Positions 1-11,611 of a stretch of 64,000 nucleotides of DNA are shown here, piece by piece. Both the position numbers and the translations under genes were made by a program. The DNA comes from Cherax quadricarinatus. Taxonomy: Eukaryota; Arthropoda; Malacostraca; Decapoda; Parastacidae. How positions within the stretch are numbered: position 1 is the first letter of the stretch; every line of letters starts with the position of its first letter. The notes beneath the pieces were generated by a model. The model saw nothing but the letters and a program-made list of their open reading frames with translations. It did not search any database and had not been told where the DNA came from. The DNA lies in the NCBI RefSeq assembly GCF_038502225.1, contig NC_091312.1, positions 27,790,190 through 27,854,189 of the forward strand, in the 5' to 3' direction.

Positions 1-389
1 AATAGTTCAAAACCATATATAAGCTATACTGTAATGTTTTGTGACGGAGTTCATGACGGTTTTACCCACTCATTACAACTGTATCCAGGACACATTCTTT
101 GAAGTACTTCATTACAACTGTATTTTGCTTAGCTAACATTACATGGTTGCCCAGTCACTTGGACACATATGTGACTTGTAATCTTTTGACCACCGCTCAC
201 TGGATGGGTATGCCGTGCATAATAAAACCTGCGACTTACTAACTTTCGGTATATGCTTCCATTATATATACTTTTTGAAAATGATAATTGCTATAATATG
301 TTTCACGCCTATGTAGGCCTTGTCCCACCAGGGAGACTAGTGGTGAGTAAGGGAGACAAAGAAAAAAAAAGAAGATAGGAGTCAGGGCA
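1..389. other. No gene recognised
   Basis: AT-rich sequence with no convincing coding signal. It contains a loose direct repeat (CATTACAACTGTAT near 73 and 111) and runs into the minisatellite at about 390. Confidence 0.5.
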
Positions 390-975
390 GATGAAAATGT
401 GAGGAGACAGCCAGGGTTTGGTAAGGAGCTGTGAGGAGACAGCCAGGGTATGGTGAGCTGTGAGGAGACAACCAGGGTATGGTGAGCTGTGAGGAGACAA
501 CCAGGGTATGGTGAGCTGTGAGGAGGCAGCCAGGGTATGGTGAGCTGTGAGGAGACAGCCAGGGTATGGTGAGCTGTGAGGAGACAACCAGGGTATGGTG
601 AGCTGTGAGGAGACAGCCAGGGTGTGGCGAGGAGCGGTGAGGAGACAGCCAGGGTATGGTGAGCTGTGAGGAGACAACCAGGGTATGGTGAGCTGTGAGG
701 AGACAACCAGGGTATGGTGAGCTGTGAGGAGACAGCTAGGGTATGGTGAGCTGTGAGGAGACAGCCAGGGTATGGTGAGCTGTGAGGAGACAACCAGGGT
801 ATGGTGAGCTGTGAGGAGACAGCCAGGGTATGGTGAGCTGTGACGAGACAACCAGGGTATGGTGAGCTGTGAGGAGACAACCAGGGTATGGTGAACTGTG
901 AGGAGACAGCCAGGGTCTGGTGAGCTGTGAGGAGACAGCCAGGGTGTGGCGAGGAGCGGTGAGGAGACAGCCTCA
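390..975. repeat. 29-bp minisatellite
   Basis: About 19 head-to-tail copies of a 29-bp unit with core GAGCTGTGAGGAGACAACCA then GGGTATGGT. Successive GAGCTG starts lie 29 bp apart (for example 542 and 571). A GACAACC/GACAGCC polymorphism alternates between units, and a longer variant with GTGTGGCGAGGAGC occurs near 625 and 945. Because 29 is not a multiple of 3 but three units are, two reverse frames stay open for about 250 codons with a 29-residue period; these are not genes. Confidence 0.95.
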
Positions 976-1109
976 AGGTACGAGGAGAGACAAGAATGAC
1001 ACAAAGACTTTCTGAAATTAGTGAAGATTATTATACTAGTTTCTAAATAATAATTATGATTAATCTTGAGCGCTAAATACGCGTGGGTCATTCCGAGTGG
1101 ATAGGTCGT

Positions 1110-1330
1110 GGGGACTTGATCCTTTCTCCATGCAGCGCTACATAACTGCTATTAGAATTTTGCAAGAGGAATCTGGACAAGTATCTTCACCAGGAGCCAG
1201 ATCACCCAGGCTGTAGTGGATATGTGGGCTAGCGGGCCGCCGGCAGCAACAGCCTGGTTGGTCAGGCAATGGCCGGGCTCCGGGAGTAGAAAAACTCTCG
1301 GAACTCATCAAAGGTATTCACCTCGAAAAA
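1110..1330 (+). mobile_element. LINE 3'-end remnant (ORF C-terminus)
   Basis: Decayed copy of the retrotransposon C-terminal segment found repeatedly in this window: 'gaggaatctggacaag', 'cagatcacccaggctg', then a 'gccggcagcaacagcc' stretch and a 'gggagtagaaaaactctcg' end. Related segments lie at 15613-15963 (minus), 33660-33990 and 44970-45190. Frames are broken. Confidence 0.7.
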
Positions 1331-1499
1331 CTGTGTAAGTTTGGACCCAGTGTTCTTGTGTAGATGTATATTCTTGAGGCTCTGCAATCGGCAAGTAGAC
1401 TGGTTGTCGTACAAGGGTAAATCAGCAGTAGATTAGCTGTTGTAGAAGCGGGAAACGGAAGTAGACAAGTTATTGAAGCAAGGTGTAGGGTGGCTATCG

Positions 1500-1720
1500 T
1501 AGCCTGACGCGGGTGGTTGTTATAGCCTGATAGGGGTGGTTGTTGTAGCCTGACGGGGGTGGTTGCAGCCTACTGAGGTAGTTATAGCCTTCTGAGGAAG
1601 GGGTAGTAGTAGTTGTTGTGGTGCTTCTTGTAGCCAGATGGGATAATGGTTGTAGCCTGATAGGGAAGAATAGTTACCAATGGTTACTATATCTGATAAA
1701 GGGTAGTTTTGTTGCCTGAT
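1500..1720 (+). repeat. Degenerate GTTGTAGCCTGATAGGGGTG repeats
   Basis: Irregular tandem copies of a roughly 20-25-bp unit with core GTAGCCTGA and GGGGTGGTTG. They are well conserved at 1500-1570 and decay towards 1720. Confidence 0.7.
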
Positions 1721-1728
1721 AGGGGGTG

Positions 1729-1835
1729 GTTACCTGGAAGTTACCTGTTAACAATTTCGTGGGTTCACTGCCTCTAGCGGCCCGGTCCCAAACCAGGCCT
1801 CCCAGTTGCTGGTCTGGTATAATACTGCTTATTGA
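1729..1835 (-). mobile_element. LINE-A 3'-end remnant
   Basis: Contains 'ggttacctggaagttacctg' followed by a diverged 'gcggcccggtcccaaaccag' block. These match in order the reverse complement of the LINE-A 3' end, seen in better condition at 33028-33325 and 63613-64000. Confidence 0.65.
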
Positions 1836-3099
1836 TCGACTTGCTGTTGTTGGGACTATAATCGGTATTTCTTAAAAATTTAAGTTTATCGTCGTAGCCT
1901 TCTTGCAAAATTTGTGTGTTTGTACGAGAATGTTTAAAGATTATATAAGAATACCTCCTGGCTGTGTTCTCCTGCGTTCTCGCTGCACATCGTTGAAAGA
2001 ACAGTCAGTTGGTGTGTACACGTTCTATTCTAAGCACAGAGTCTGACACCCTGCTAGTACTCAGCTCACGCTCCTTCATAAACTCTAATTTATATTCAAT
2101 TTCTATATTTTTTTATCTAGTAATTTAAAATTTTATATTGGTACATAGTCGGCGATGGCTATAGTGAAAGACAATTAGTGACGGGAGAAAGTCCCCCCCC
2201 TAAAAAAAAATCATTTAGTATGAAAGGTGGTTACGGAAGGCGTGTAAGCCTCTTACGTGTGGTGGAAGGTTAAATGTAGCCATGGTGTGTGTATTGGATG
2301 TAATGGTTTCTATGGAGCCTCCATGGTAGTGGCCGACTTGACAACCACCAGAGGATTGGTAACGTCGCCTCAGAGTGGTGAATTAGGCCAAATTCTTTCT
2401 GCGCGTGTCAGACTTGCGCGACGAAGTGAAGAGCAACACAGCGAAGTGTAGCTAAACTTGTGTTGGAGGGACGGGCGGCTGTTACTATCGGAGAGCGTGT
2501 GTGATAATCCTTCCTTCATATTTCGCTCACCCTGCTGTTCAATAATGCTTCATTCATATTACTCAAATTATTGAATTTCCACAAGTTTAGGATGAAGGCA
2601 GTATATAATTTGCCTTTTGAGACTATGTTAAATGCTGCAAAAAAAAAAAATAGTATCTCTTATGTGTATTTTTGCCCAGATGGAAGATTTTTTACATTGT
2701 AAAATATATTTTTAAGTTTGTGTGTTGGCTGCTCAGCTGGAAGATAGCCAGCCAGAACTACTCTTGTTATCATTCATATGGCCTTGAAATCATGTACCCT
2801 GGAGGAAGTGTTGTCAGGCAAGTGGGAAGACTTGCAGAGCCCAGGTCGCCGAGTACTCCAGCGGCGGCGGCGGCGGAGCGGACCCTTGTTTTACACTAAA
2901 TATTTTGGAGAGTGCAACATGTAACCAAGAAAATCTAACGTATCACAGCGGCGGGCAGAGCCACGTACCTCCTCACTCCAGCCCAGACGCGCAAGTCCTC
3001 CTCTCACGCCCCACACCGCAAATATTCCTGTTTTGTGGCGAATTTTCATGGAAGTCCACTCTAAATTTAATGCAGCATTATATTCGGTATATTTTTCAC
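1836..3099. other. No gene recognised, upstream of headcase
   Basis: No domain-like reading frame. It contains homopolymer runs near 2193 and 2640 and a GCGGCGGCGGCGGCGG tract near 2860 in a locally GC-rich patch. Short open frames at 2257-2451, 2672-2899 and 2905-3126 have no recognisable protein features. Transcribed 5' leader sequence could lie here but cannot be delimited. Confidence 0.4.
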
Positions 3100-3675
3100 C
3101 TATATAAAAATCAGGTTGTAGTATAAAAGTTCTGCATTAGCCGAAATTAAGTGTGCTATCGTAGCAGAGGAATCGAATGAGCCACGTGGTAATGTTATGT
3201 CGTAGGGCGCCGACCAATCAGAGGGAGAACCGGCTCTAAGCCCCGCCCAGCGAGAAGCTTGCTAGCCAATGGGCGAGCGGTATTCAGGTTATCCCTTGTG
3301 ATGTGGGATACGCCACTTTTCCCCACGGCACCAAAACAGAGGCGCTTGAAACCCTGAGTTCCAGTTGCCAAGTCGGTTGCGACAAGAGAGCAAGAATGGA
3401 AGACTTGTGAAGCCTGAAGTGGCAGCGGCCAGCGACGCAGCGGTAGTGCCAGCCAGTTAGTGTCTGTCACGGAGACGACCCAGGGACATGGACGGAGCGC
3501 GGCTGTGACCTATGTGACGCGAGGTGCGAGAGTGGATGACACTCCACGCAGAGCTAGCAGGCGGAGGAGGAGGACAGCGGCTGCAGCACATCAGTAGCTG
3601 AGTATCACACACACCCCCAAAACGGCACACAACACACAATTTACTGACCAAGAGCTAATCCCAGACAGTGGACAG
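3100..3675 (+). promoter_or_regulatory. Putative headcase promoter and 5' UTR
   Basis: Immediately upstream of the headcase start. Two TATA-like strings (TATATAAAAA near 3101 and TATAAAAG near 3122) are followed by two CCAAT-type boxes, GACCAATCAGAG near 3213 and AGCCAATGGGCG near 3264. The interval is GC-richer than its surroundings. The reading frame of the gene is closed upstream by TAG at 3595-3597, so 3598-3675 is untranslated or leader sequence. The start of transcription cannot be fixed from sequence alone. Confidence 0.45.
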
Positions 3676-4412
3676 ATGGTTAAGATGCCCCAGCGACAGC
3701 GGCACAACACAGGCGGGGGCGCTGGAGGGGCAGAGCTGCCCCTGCTGGACCCTGGCGTGATCGAGGCCCACAACGCCGTCACCACCGTCCGTTGCTGCGT
3801 GCCCCTGGCGTGCGGCTGTCTCCGGGGCTACGAGCCCATCAACCTAGACTCTCCCACCGGCTGTGTCCGCGTTCATTGTAACAACGAGCACTGTACGGTG
3901 GGTAATCTCATGCACGGCGAGTGCTTCTCTGCATGGGAGACGCACGTGCTGGCCTTCCTCAGGTCGTGCGGCCGTGCACGCTCCTGGTCAGAGAAACAAC
4001 GCCTGCAAAACTTATGGACAAAACGCGGGTACGATCTGGCTTATAGGGCGTGCTCCTGCCTGTGTAGTCGCGGACACCTCCGCAAAGACCTTGATTGGAC
4101 ACCCCCAACAGAATCAGACGATGAAAATAGAACCAAAAAGAAGAAAAAAAACCGTCAGAGCCAGAAGCCCACGCTGGTGACGGTAGGCACTGGTGCCATC
4201 AATAACAATAACCCCAACACCAGTAACAATAACACAGTTATTAGCCTGAGTACCACTCCGACCGGCGAGATCCCCGGACAACCATGTCAACGCCACCGAA
4301 ACAATTCTATTTCTTCAACTGGGTCCTCGCCGCCCTCAGACGCGCCTACTAGCCCTCACCACGCCGCCCTCGCCAAGCGCAGGTCTAGAGACTTCTTCAC
4401 TGACAGAACCAG
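3676..4412 (+). CDS. hdc: Headcase protein (HECA), first coding exon
   Basis: Encodes the N-terminal part of Headcase, a cytoplasmic regulator that in Drosophila restrains growth of imaginal progenitors and tracheal branching and works with the RNA-binding protein Unkempt downstream of TORC1. Seen here: the conserved Cys/His-rich headcase domain at about residues 38-142, with C40, C41, C46, C48, C63, C68, C73, C83, C98, C126, C128, C130 and H134, and the hallmark strings CNNEHCTVGNLMHGECF, GRARSWSEKQRLQNLWTK and GHLRKDLDW. It is followed by a lysine-rich stretch (residues 154-158), an Asn/Ser/Thr-rich low-complexity linker and KRRSRDFF. The start at 3676 follows an in-frame TAG at 3595; a second ATG at 3685 has a better -3 base (A). 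The open frame would stop at TAA 4414-4416, but that stop overlaps a splice donor (AG|GTAAAT), so the exon most likely ends at 4412. Downstream exons are not in the window, or not recognised. Confidence 0.93.
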
Positions 4413-4418
4413 GTAAAT
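4411..4418 (+). other. Predicted splice donor of headcase exon 1
   Basis: CCAG|GTAAAT fits the GTRAGT-type donor consensus. It sits where the family homology runs out and just before the frame stop. The split leaves the last codon as AG plus one base from the next exon. Confidence 0.75.
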
Positions 4419-5180
4419 ATTTCTGTTCTTGAGCATGGTCCTTGGTGTTTACATTTTGTTGTTCCTAATGTCTGCAATCGTTGTTGCACACTTCATTTAC
4501 TGTGTTCAACTAGCTTAGGGAAGAACCCTTAAGTTATAATTCATTATGTACAATTTTGTTTTCATTACTGAGCAGATTTATGGTTGGATGCAAGAAATTG
4601 CATGTCAGAACGCTTAGCGCAAGCAAAAAAAAAAAAAAACTTATGGGTGACCTTGAAAAATGTGACGTGTAGAGCTTGGCTGGCCAGACGTCGAGACCTT
4701 GGAACCTACAGTTAAAGGGGCAGTTTCCAGAAGCTACCTCGAAAACGCTTAACAATTCTGACTACTGTGTATGTTGACGTTCATTGTCATCTTAACAGAT
4801 AAGCGAACCGCTTGCCACTCGTGCATATCCAGCTTTTTTTTTTTTTTTTTTTTTTTTTTTGGCCTCGTTCTCTCCAGTGTTCATTCATTATCTTGCACTC
4901 CCTGCTCTTGTGCTACACAAAACGCCCCACTCTTCCGAGTACCTTCATATTCTTGGATGTTGACGTGTAATTCCATAGTTCTCCTCCGTCCACACTTTCT
5001 GTTACTGGTGTTTGGATTTAGTATGACTACCTAAATATTCTTATCTTTTCATTCTTCAAGAGAAGCGTTGATAATCACTAAGTTAAAAACTCTTGTAATT
5101 CCATGTTGACTGCTGCTGCTTTACTTATTTGCTTAAAAGATAGATCCTATATCCAACAGCTGAAAATACCCATTTAATGT
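4419..5180 (+). other. Probable headcase intron sequence
   Basis: AT-rich, no coding signal, with an A run near 4625 and a T run of about 28 bases at 4833-4860. No acceptor plus exon is recognisable. Confidence 0.45.
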
Positions 5181-5189
5181 ATACTTAAT

Positions 5190-5360
5190 GCTGTAAGATA
5201 CCTCCTCACCACGTAAGACTTCTCGCTCACAACATAAGATACCTCCCTCACGAAGCAAAACATTTCTCACGAAGTAAAATATTTCCCTCGCGAGGTACAA
5301 CACCTCCCTCACGACGTAGGATATCTCCCTCACGACGTAATAGACGTAATACACTTATCC
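5190..5360. repeat. Degenerate CTCCCTCACGACGTAAGATA-type repeats
   Basis: About seven imperfect units of roughly 20-22 bp with core CTCACGACGTA (variants ACGAAGTA, GCGAGGTA). Confidence 0.75.
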
Positions 5361-5389
5361 CTCACACGTGTCTCACAACAGGTTGGTCT

Positions 5390-5960
5390 GAAACAGGTGT
5401 TACAATAACAGCTGATCTCAAAAACTAAAATTTGTTTAAATTCAAACGTCACTCATGACTAAAGGGCCACCACGTCAAAACGTCATACAACCAAAAGGTC
5501 TCACTCGTTATCCACACCCAAAAAATGTATCTTGAGTAAAACATGTCACTCACAACCAAAACGCCAGCTCACAACTAGCATGACATCTCACAACCAAAAC
5601 TGATATCAGCTCAAAAAACAAGTAGCCAAAACGTTAACTCGCAAACAAAAATATCACCATTTAACGTCAGCTCACAACCAAACGTCTACTCAATTAAAAC
5701 GCAAACACGGTCAGATTTTCCCTCAACTATAGTCACTCACAGTCAGAAACGTCATTCACAGCCAGAAATATCATTCACAGCCAAAAACGTTACTCACAGC
5801 CAAAACATTCACGGCCAAAAACGTTATTCACAGCCAGAAACATCATTCACATCCAAAAACGTCATTTATAGCTAAAAATCGTCATTCACAGCCAAAAACG
5901 TCACTCGCAACCAAAAGCGTCAAGTCATAACTAAAAATGTCAGTTCACAATCAAAAACGT
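5390..5960. repeat. Degenerate CATTCACAGCCAAAAACGT repeats
   Basis: Imperfect tandem repeats of about 19 bp, very loose at 5400-5740 and clearest at 5745-5940. Confidence 0.75.
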
Positions 5961-6429
5961 CAACCTCAAACAACGCGTCCCACAAAACCAGGAGAGTATG
6001 GAGCTGAACTGTTCCCAGGGGTCATTGAGGATCAACGAGTGCTACGGCCAAGTGGAGACGGCAGCTGTCTCCCTTGCTCACTTATACACTTCTGGCACAC
6101 GGTCCTGGCAGTCAGAATGCCAGGCAGAGTGTCAATTCAGTAAGACAAATTTCTCATGCACTTGATACACATATTCCGTTACGTTTATACTTTCACTGCG
6201 AACATTATTTTTTTTCATGTTTTGAATTTCGAATGCGCTCCAAGTTTTTACAATTACCTTAACGTTTTATTAAAATCTCGTTATAGTTTGGATTTATGTG
6301 AAACGCTAAGCCTACGTGAGTCAAATTGCACAAGGAGTCGTTGAGGTTCGATCCTTTGTCAGCAGGTGTCAGACAGACGCACTAATTATAATAGTCTAAT
6401 TGTCTTAATATAACTTGTGACTTGTGCGT
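5961..6429. other. No gene recognised
   Basis: Spacer between two tandem-repeat fields; no domain-like reading frame or repeat identified. Confidence 0.4.
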
Positions 6430-9400
6430 CAGTCTGCAGTTTTGGTTTTGTACACTGTGTCGTCCTAGACACGACTCGTATGTGTCGTCTCAGTAGGACT
6501 CGTATGGGTCGTCCTAGGCAGGGTTCGTATTTATCGTCGTAGGTACGACTTGTATGGGTCGTCCTAGACGCGACTTGTATGGGTTTCTCTAGGCATGACT
6601 CACGTGTCGTCCTAGGTAGAACTCGTATGTGTCGTCTTAGGCAGGGCTCGTATGTGTCGTCTTTGACAGGACTCGTATGTGTCGTCCTAGGCACGACTCG
6701 TATGTGTCGTCCTAGGTAGGACTCGTATGGGTCCCCTAGGTAAGGCTTGTATGGGTTGTCCTAGGCAGGACTCGAATGGGTCGTCTCGGGCAGGGCTCAG
6801 GTCGTCCTAGTCAGTACTCTTATAGGTCGTCCTAGTCAAGACTTATAGGTCGTCCTAGCCAGGACTTAGGTCGTCCTAGGCAGGACTTATAGGTCGTCCT
6901 GGTCAAGACTTATAGGTCGTCCTACTAAGGACACAGGTCGTCCTAGTAAGGACACATAGGTCGTCCTAGTCAGGACTTATAGGTCGTCCTAGGCAGAACT
7001 TATAGGTCGTTCTAGGCAGAACTCTTATAGGTCGTCCTAGGCAGAACTTATAGGTCGTCCTAGGCAGAACTCTTATAGGTCGTCCTAGTAAGGACTCATA
7101 GGTCGTCCTAATCAGGACTTGTAGGTCGTCCTAGGCAGAACTCTTATAGGTCATCCTAGGCAGCTCTTATAGGTCGTCCTAGTAAGGACTCATAGGTCGT
7201 CCTAATCAGGACTTGTAGGTCGTCCTAGGCAGAACTCTTATAGGTCATCCTAGGCAGCTCTTATAGGTCGTCCTAGTAAGGACTTATAGGTCGTCCTAGG
7301 CAGAACTCTTATAGGTCGTCCTAGGCAAAACTCTTATAGGACGTCCTAGGCAGAACTCTTATAGGTCGTCCTAGTAAGGACTCATAGGTCGTCCTAATCA
7401 GGACTTGTAGGTCGTCCTAGGCAGAACTCTTATAGGTCATCCTAGGCAGCTCTTATAGGTCGTCCTAGTAAGGACTCATAGGTCGTCCTAATCAGGACTT
7501 GTAGGTCGTCCTAGGCAGAACTCTTATAGGTCATCCTAGGCAGCTCTTATAGGTCGTCCTAGTAAGGACTTATAGGTCGTCCTAGGCAAAACTCTTATAG
7601 GTCGTCCTAGGCAAAACTCTTATAGGTCGTCCTAGGCAGGACCTATAGGTCGTCCTAGGCAAAACTTATAGGTCATCCTAGGCAGAACTCTTATAGGTCG
7701 TCCTAGGCAAAACTCTTATAGGTCGTCCTAGGCAAAACTCTTATAGGTCGTCCTAGGCAGAACTCTTATAGGTCGTCCTAGCCAGAATTCTTATAGGTCG
7801 TCCTAGGCAGAACTTATAGGTCGTCCTAGTCAGAAATCTTATAGGTCGTCCTAGGCAAAACTCTTATAGGTCGTCCTAGGCAAAACTTTTATAGGTCGTC
7901 CTAGTCAGAACTCTTATAGGTCGTCCTGGGCAGGACTTATAGGTCGTCCTAGGCAAAACTCTTATAGGTCGTCCTAGGCAGAACTCTTATAGGTCGTCCT
8001 AGGCAAAACTCTTATAGGTCGCCCTAGGCAAAACTCTTATAGGTCGTCCTAGGCAGAACTTATAAGTCGTCCTAGGCAGGACTTATAGTTCGTCCTTGGC
8101 AAAACTTACAGGTCGTCCTAGGCAGAACTCTTTTAGGTCGTCCTAGGCAGAACTCTTATAGGTCATCCTAGGCAGAACTTATAGGTCGTCCTAGTCAGAA
8201 CTCTTATAGGTCATCCTAGGCAGGACTTACAGGTCGTCCTAGGCAAAACTTATAGGTCGTCCTAGGCAGAACTCTTATAGGTCGTCCTAGGCAAAACTCT
8301 TATAGGTCGTCCTAGGCAAAACTCTTATAGGTCGTCCTAGGCAGGACTTATAGCTCGTCCTAGGTAAAACTCTTATAGGTCGTCCTAGGCAGAACTCTTA
8401 TAGGTCGTCCTAGGCAGGACTTATAGGTCGTCCTAGGCAAAACTTATAGGTCGTCCAAGGCAGAATCTTATAGGTCGTCCTAGGCAGAACTCTTATAGTT
8501 CGTCATAGGCAGGACTTATAGGTCGTCCTAGGCAAAACTTATAGGTCGTCCAAGGCAGAATCTTATAGGTCGTCCTAGGCAAAACTCTTATAGGTCGTCC
8601 TAGGCAAAACTCTTATAGGTCGTCCTAGGCAGGACTTATAGGTCGTCTTGGGCAAAACTCTTATAGGTCGTCCTAGGCAGAACTTATAGGTCGTCCTAGG
8701 CAAAACTCTTATAGGTCGTACTAGGCAAAACTCTTATAGGTCGTCCTAGGCAGAACTCTTATAGGTCGTCCTAGGCAGAACTCTTATAGGTCGTCCTAGG
8801 CAGGACTTATAGGTCGTCCTAGGCAAAACTCTTATAGGTCGTCCTAGGCAGAACTCTTATAGGTCGTCCTAGGCAGGACTTATAGATCGGCCTAGGCAAA
8901 AGTCTTATAGGTCGTCCTAGGCAAAACTCTTATAGGTCGTCCTAGGCAAAACTCTTATAGGTCGTCCTAGGCAGAACTCTTATAGGTCGTCCTAGGCAAA
9001 ACTCTTATAGGTCGTCCTAGGCAAAACTCTTATAGGTCGTCCTAGGCAGAACTCTTATAGGTCGTCCTAGGCAGAATTCTTATAGGTCGTCCTAGGCAGA
9101 ACTTATAGGTCGTCCTAGTCAGAAATCTTATAGGTCGTCCTAGGCAAAACTCTTATAGGTCGTCCTAGGCAAAACTCTTATAAGTCGTCCTAGTCAGAAC
9201 TCTTATAGGTCGTCCTGGGCAGGACTTATAGGTCGTCCTAGGCAAAACTCTTATATGTCGTCCTAGGCAGAACTCTTATAGGTCGTCCTAGGCAGAACTC
9301 TTATAGGTCGTCCTAGGCAGAACTTATAGGTCGTCCTAGTCAGAACTCTTATAGGTCGTCCTAGGTAGGACTTACAGGTCGTCCTAGGCAAAACTTATAG

Positions 9401-10690
9401 GTCGTCCTAGGCAGAACTCTTATAGGTCGTCCTAGGCAAAACTCTTATAGGTCGTCCTAGGCAAAACTCTTATAGGTCGTCCTAGGCAGGACTTATAGCT
9501 CGTCCTAGGTAAAACTCTTATAGGTCGTCCTAGGCAGAACTCTTATAGGTCGTCCTAGGCAGGACTTATAGGTCGTCCTAGGCAAAACTCTTATAGGTCG
9601 TCCTAGGCAGAACTCTTATAGGTCGTCCTAGGCAGAACTCTTATAGCTCGTCCTAGGCAGGACTTATAGGTCGTCCTAGGCAAAACTCTTATAGGTCGTC
9701 CTAGGCAAAACTTATAGGTCGTCCTAGGCAGGACTTATAGGTCGTCCTAGGCAAAACTCTTATAGGTCGTCCTAGGCAGAACTCTTATAGGTCGTCCTAG
9801 GCAGAACTCTTATAGTTCGTCCTAGGCAGGACTTATAGGTCGTCCTAGGCAAAACTCTTACAGGTCGTCCTAGGCAAAACTCTTATAGGTCGTCCTAGGC
9901 AAAACTCTTATAGGTCGTCCTAGGCAAAACTCTTATAGGTCGTCCTAGGCAGAACTCTTATAGGTCGTCCTAGGCAAAACTTACAGGTCGTACTAGGCAA
10001 AACTCTTATAGGTCGTTCTAGGCAGAACTCTTATAGGTCGCCCTAGGCAGGACTTAAAGCTCATCCTAGGTAAAACTCTTATAGGTCGTCCCAGGCAGAA
10101 CTCTTATAGGTCGTCCTAGGCAAAACTTTTATAGGTCGTCCTAGGCAGAACTTAAAGGTCGCCCTAGGCAGGACTTATAGGTCGTCCTTGGCAAAATTCT
10201 TATAGGTCGTCCTAGGCAGAACTCTTATAGGTCGTCCTAGGCAGAACTCTTGTAGGTCGTCCTAGGCAGAACTTATAGGTCGTCCTAGTCAGAACTCTTA
10301 TAGGTCGTCCGAGGCAGAACTCTTATAGGTCGTCCTAGGCAAAATTCTTATAGGTCGTCCTAGGCAAAACTCTTATAGGTCGTCCTAGGCAGAACTTATA
10401 GGTCGTCCTAGGCAGGACTTATAGCTCGTCTTAGGCAAAACTCGTATAGGTCGTCCTAGGCAGAACTCTTATAGGTCGTCCTAGGCAGAACTTATAGGTC
10501 GTCCTAGGCAGGACTTATAGCTCGTCTTAGGCAAAACTCGTATAGGTCGTCCTAGGCAGAACTCTTATAGGTCGTCCTAGGCAGGACTTATAGGTCGTCC
10601 TAGGCAGAACTCTTATAGGTCGTCCTAGGCAGAACTCTTATAGGTCGTCCTAGGCAGAACTTATAGGTCGTCCTAGTCAGGAATCGTATT
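6430..10690. repeat. 4.2-kb array of a 25-bp satellite
   Basis: About 170 head-to-tail units built on TCGTCCTAGGCAGAACTC followed by TTATAGG; standard period 25 bp, with 22-23-bp variants that lack CTC or carry CAGGACTTA. The palindromic core CCTAGG recurs in nearly every unit. The left edge (6430-6800) is diverged (ACTCGTATGTG type) and the centre is homogenised. Higher-order structure is visible: a 94-bp multimer repeats at 7087/7181 and 7373/7467, and a run around 7782-8360 reappears around 9072-9500. No spacers, so not a CRISPR array. Confidence 0.95.
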
Positions 10691-10997
10691 CGGCTCATTT
10701 TTATCTTTACTATTGTTATCACATTCACAGCGCCTGGAGAATGGCAGGTTTGATTCGAGTAAAGGGGGAGAGAGAATAACTCCAAGTCTTCTGAACAAGA
10801 GCCCTTCAACAACACTATAGCACCATCCTTGAAGGTTCTGTGTATATATAGCATTCGCACATTTTTATATCCGCTTGAGTTATCGAGGGCTTCACAGACT
10901 GAAATATTTATCACTCGTCTTTCCTCGCTTGCCTGTGATAATCTATTTATATAGCCGAGTGATCGTGTGAAGGAGCCCCGGATGGCCAGTTGTCGTC

Positions 10998-10998
<1 letters not shown>
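10691..10998. other. No gene recognised
   Basis: Unique-looking sequence between the 25-bp array and a SINE. A reverse frame over 10600-10914 is not supported by any domain. Confidence 0.4.
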
Positions 10999-11035
<37 letters not shown>

Positions 11036-11325
11036 TATTATTATTATTTTTATAAGTACAGGTACAAGGTATACAGGCCTAGCAGAGCATTTCGGGAAAA
11101 TTAGGTCAGTTTTGTCCCAGGATGCGACCCATACCAGTCGATTAACACTCTTGTACCTATTTTACTGATAGGTGAACATGAACAGCAGGTGTCATAAGGA
11201 ATTAGGTGAACATGGACAGCAGGTGTCTTAAGGAAACACGTCCTAATGTTTCCACCCGTGCTGGGGATCGATCCCCGGACCTCAGTGTGTGAGTTGAGTG
11301 CATTAGCAATCAAGCTACGGGACAC
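10999..11325 (-). mobile_element. tRNA-derived SINE with (TTA)n tail
   Basis: Read on the minus strand, it starts near 11325 with a tRNA-like head: an A-box-like GTAGCTTGATTGCTAATGC and a B-box-like GGGGATCGATCCCC. An unrelated body follows and it ends in a (TTA)n/(TAA)n tail at 10999-11045. A second head of the same family lies at 17838-17912. The body contains a short tandem duplication (GGTGAACATG..CAGCAGGTGTC near 11171 and 11206). Confidence 0.75.
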
Positions 11326-11610
11326 TGTAGCCTGTCTGTTTATTCTTCTTTTGCATTGCTCCTAGACTCTAGTTCTTAGAAGTTTCCAGTTTTCTTTTCT
11401 GGGTCTCCCTAATAATTATTTCCCTTTCTCATTTTATAGTTAATAATGTTCGTTTCCTCTGGCTTTCTTTTCTTTTTCCTTCCAGTTTCTCATGACTAAC
11501 TTTTATGATTATTCCCCTTTATGATTCTTCTACTGTTAACTTATTTCTCTGTGCGATTTACTATGTGTTAATACCTTTAGTTCTAGTTCATGTATTTGTA
11601 TTTGCTTTTC
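11326..11610. other. No gene recognised
   Basis: Pyrimidine-rich unique sequence leading into the 18-bp array. Confidence 0.4.
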
Positions 11611-11611
11611 C

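Noticed and set aside
2257..3126. Three short open frames upstream of headcase
   Set aside because: No domains, no shared frame, and likely leader or flank sequence.
4413..4416. TAA at end of the headcase frame as a readthrough stop (regulated readthrough is known for Drosophila hdc)
   Set aside because: The TAA overlaps a strong donor and no headcase-like coding continues after it, so a splice site is the simpler reading.
6430..10690. Possible CRISPR array
   Set aside because: Short direct repeats are contiguous with no unique spacers, the organism is eukaryotic and there are no cas genes; it is a satellite.
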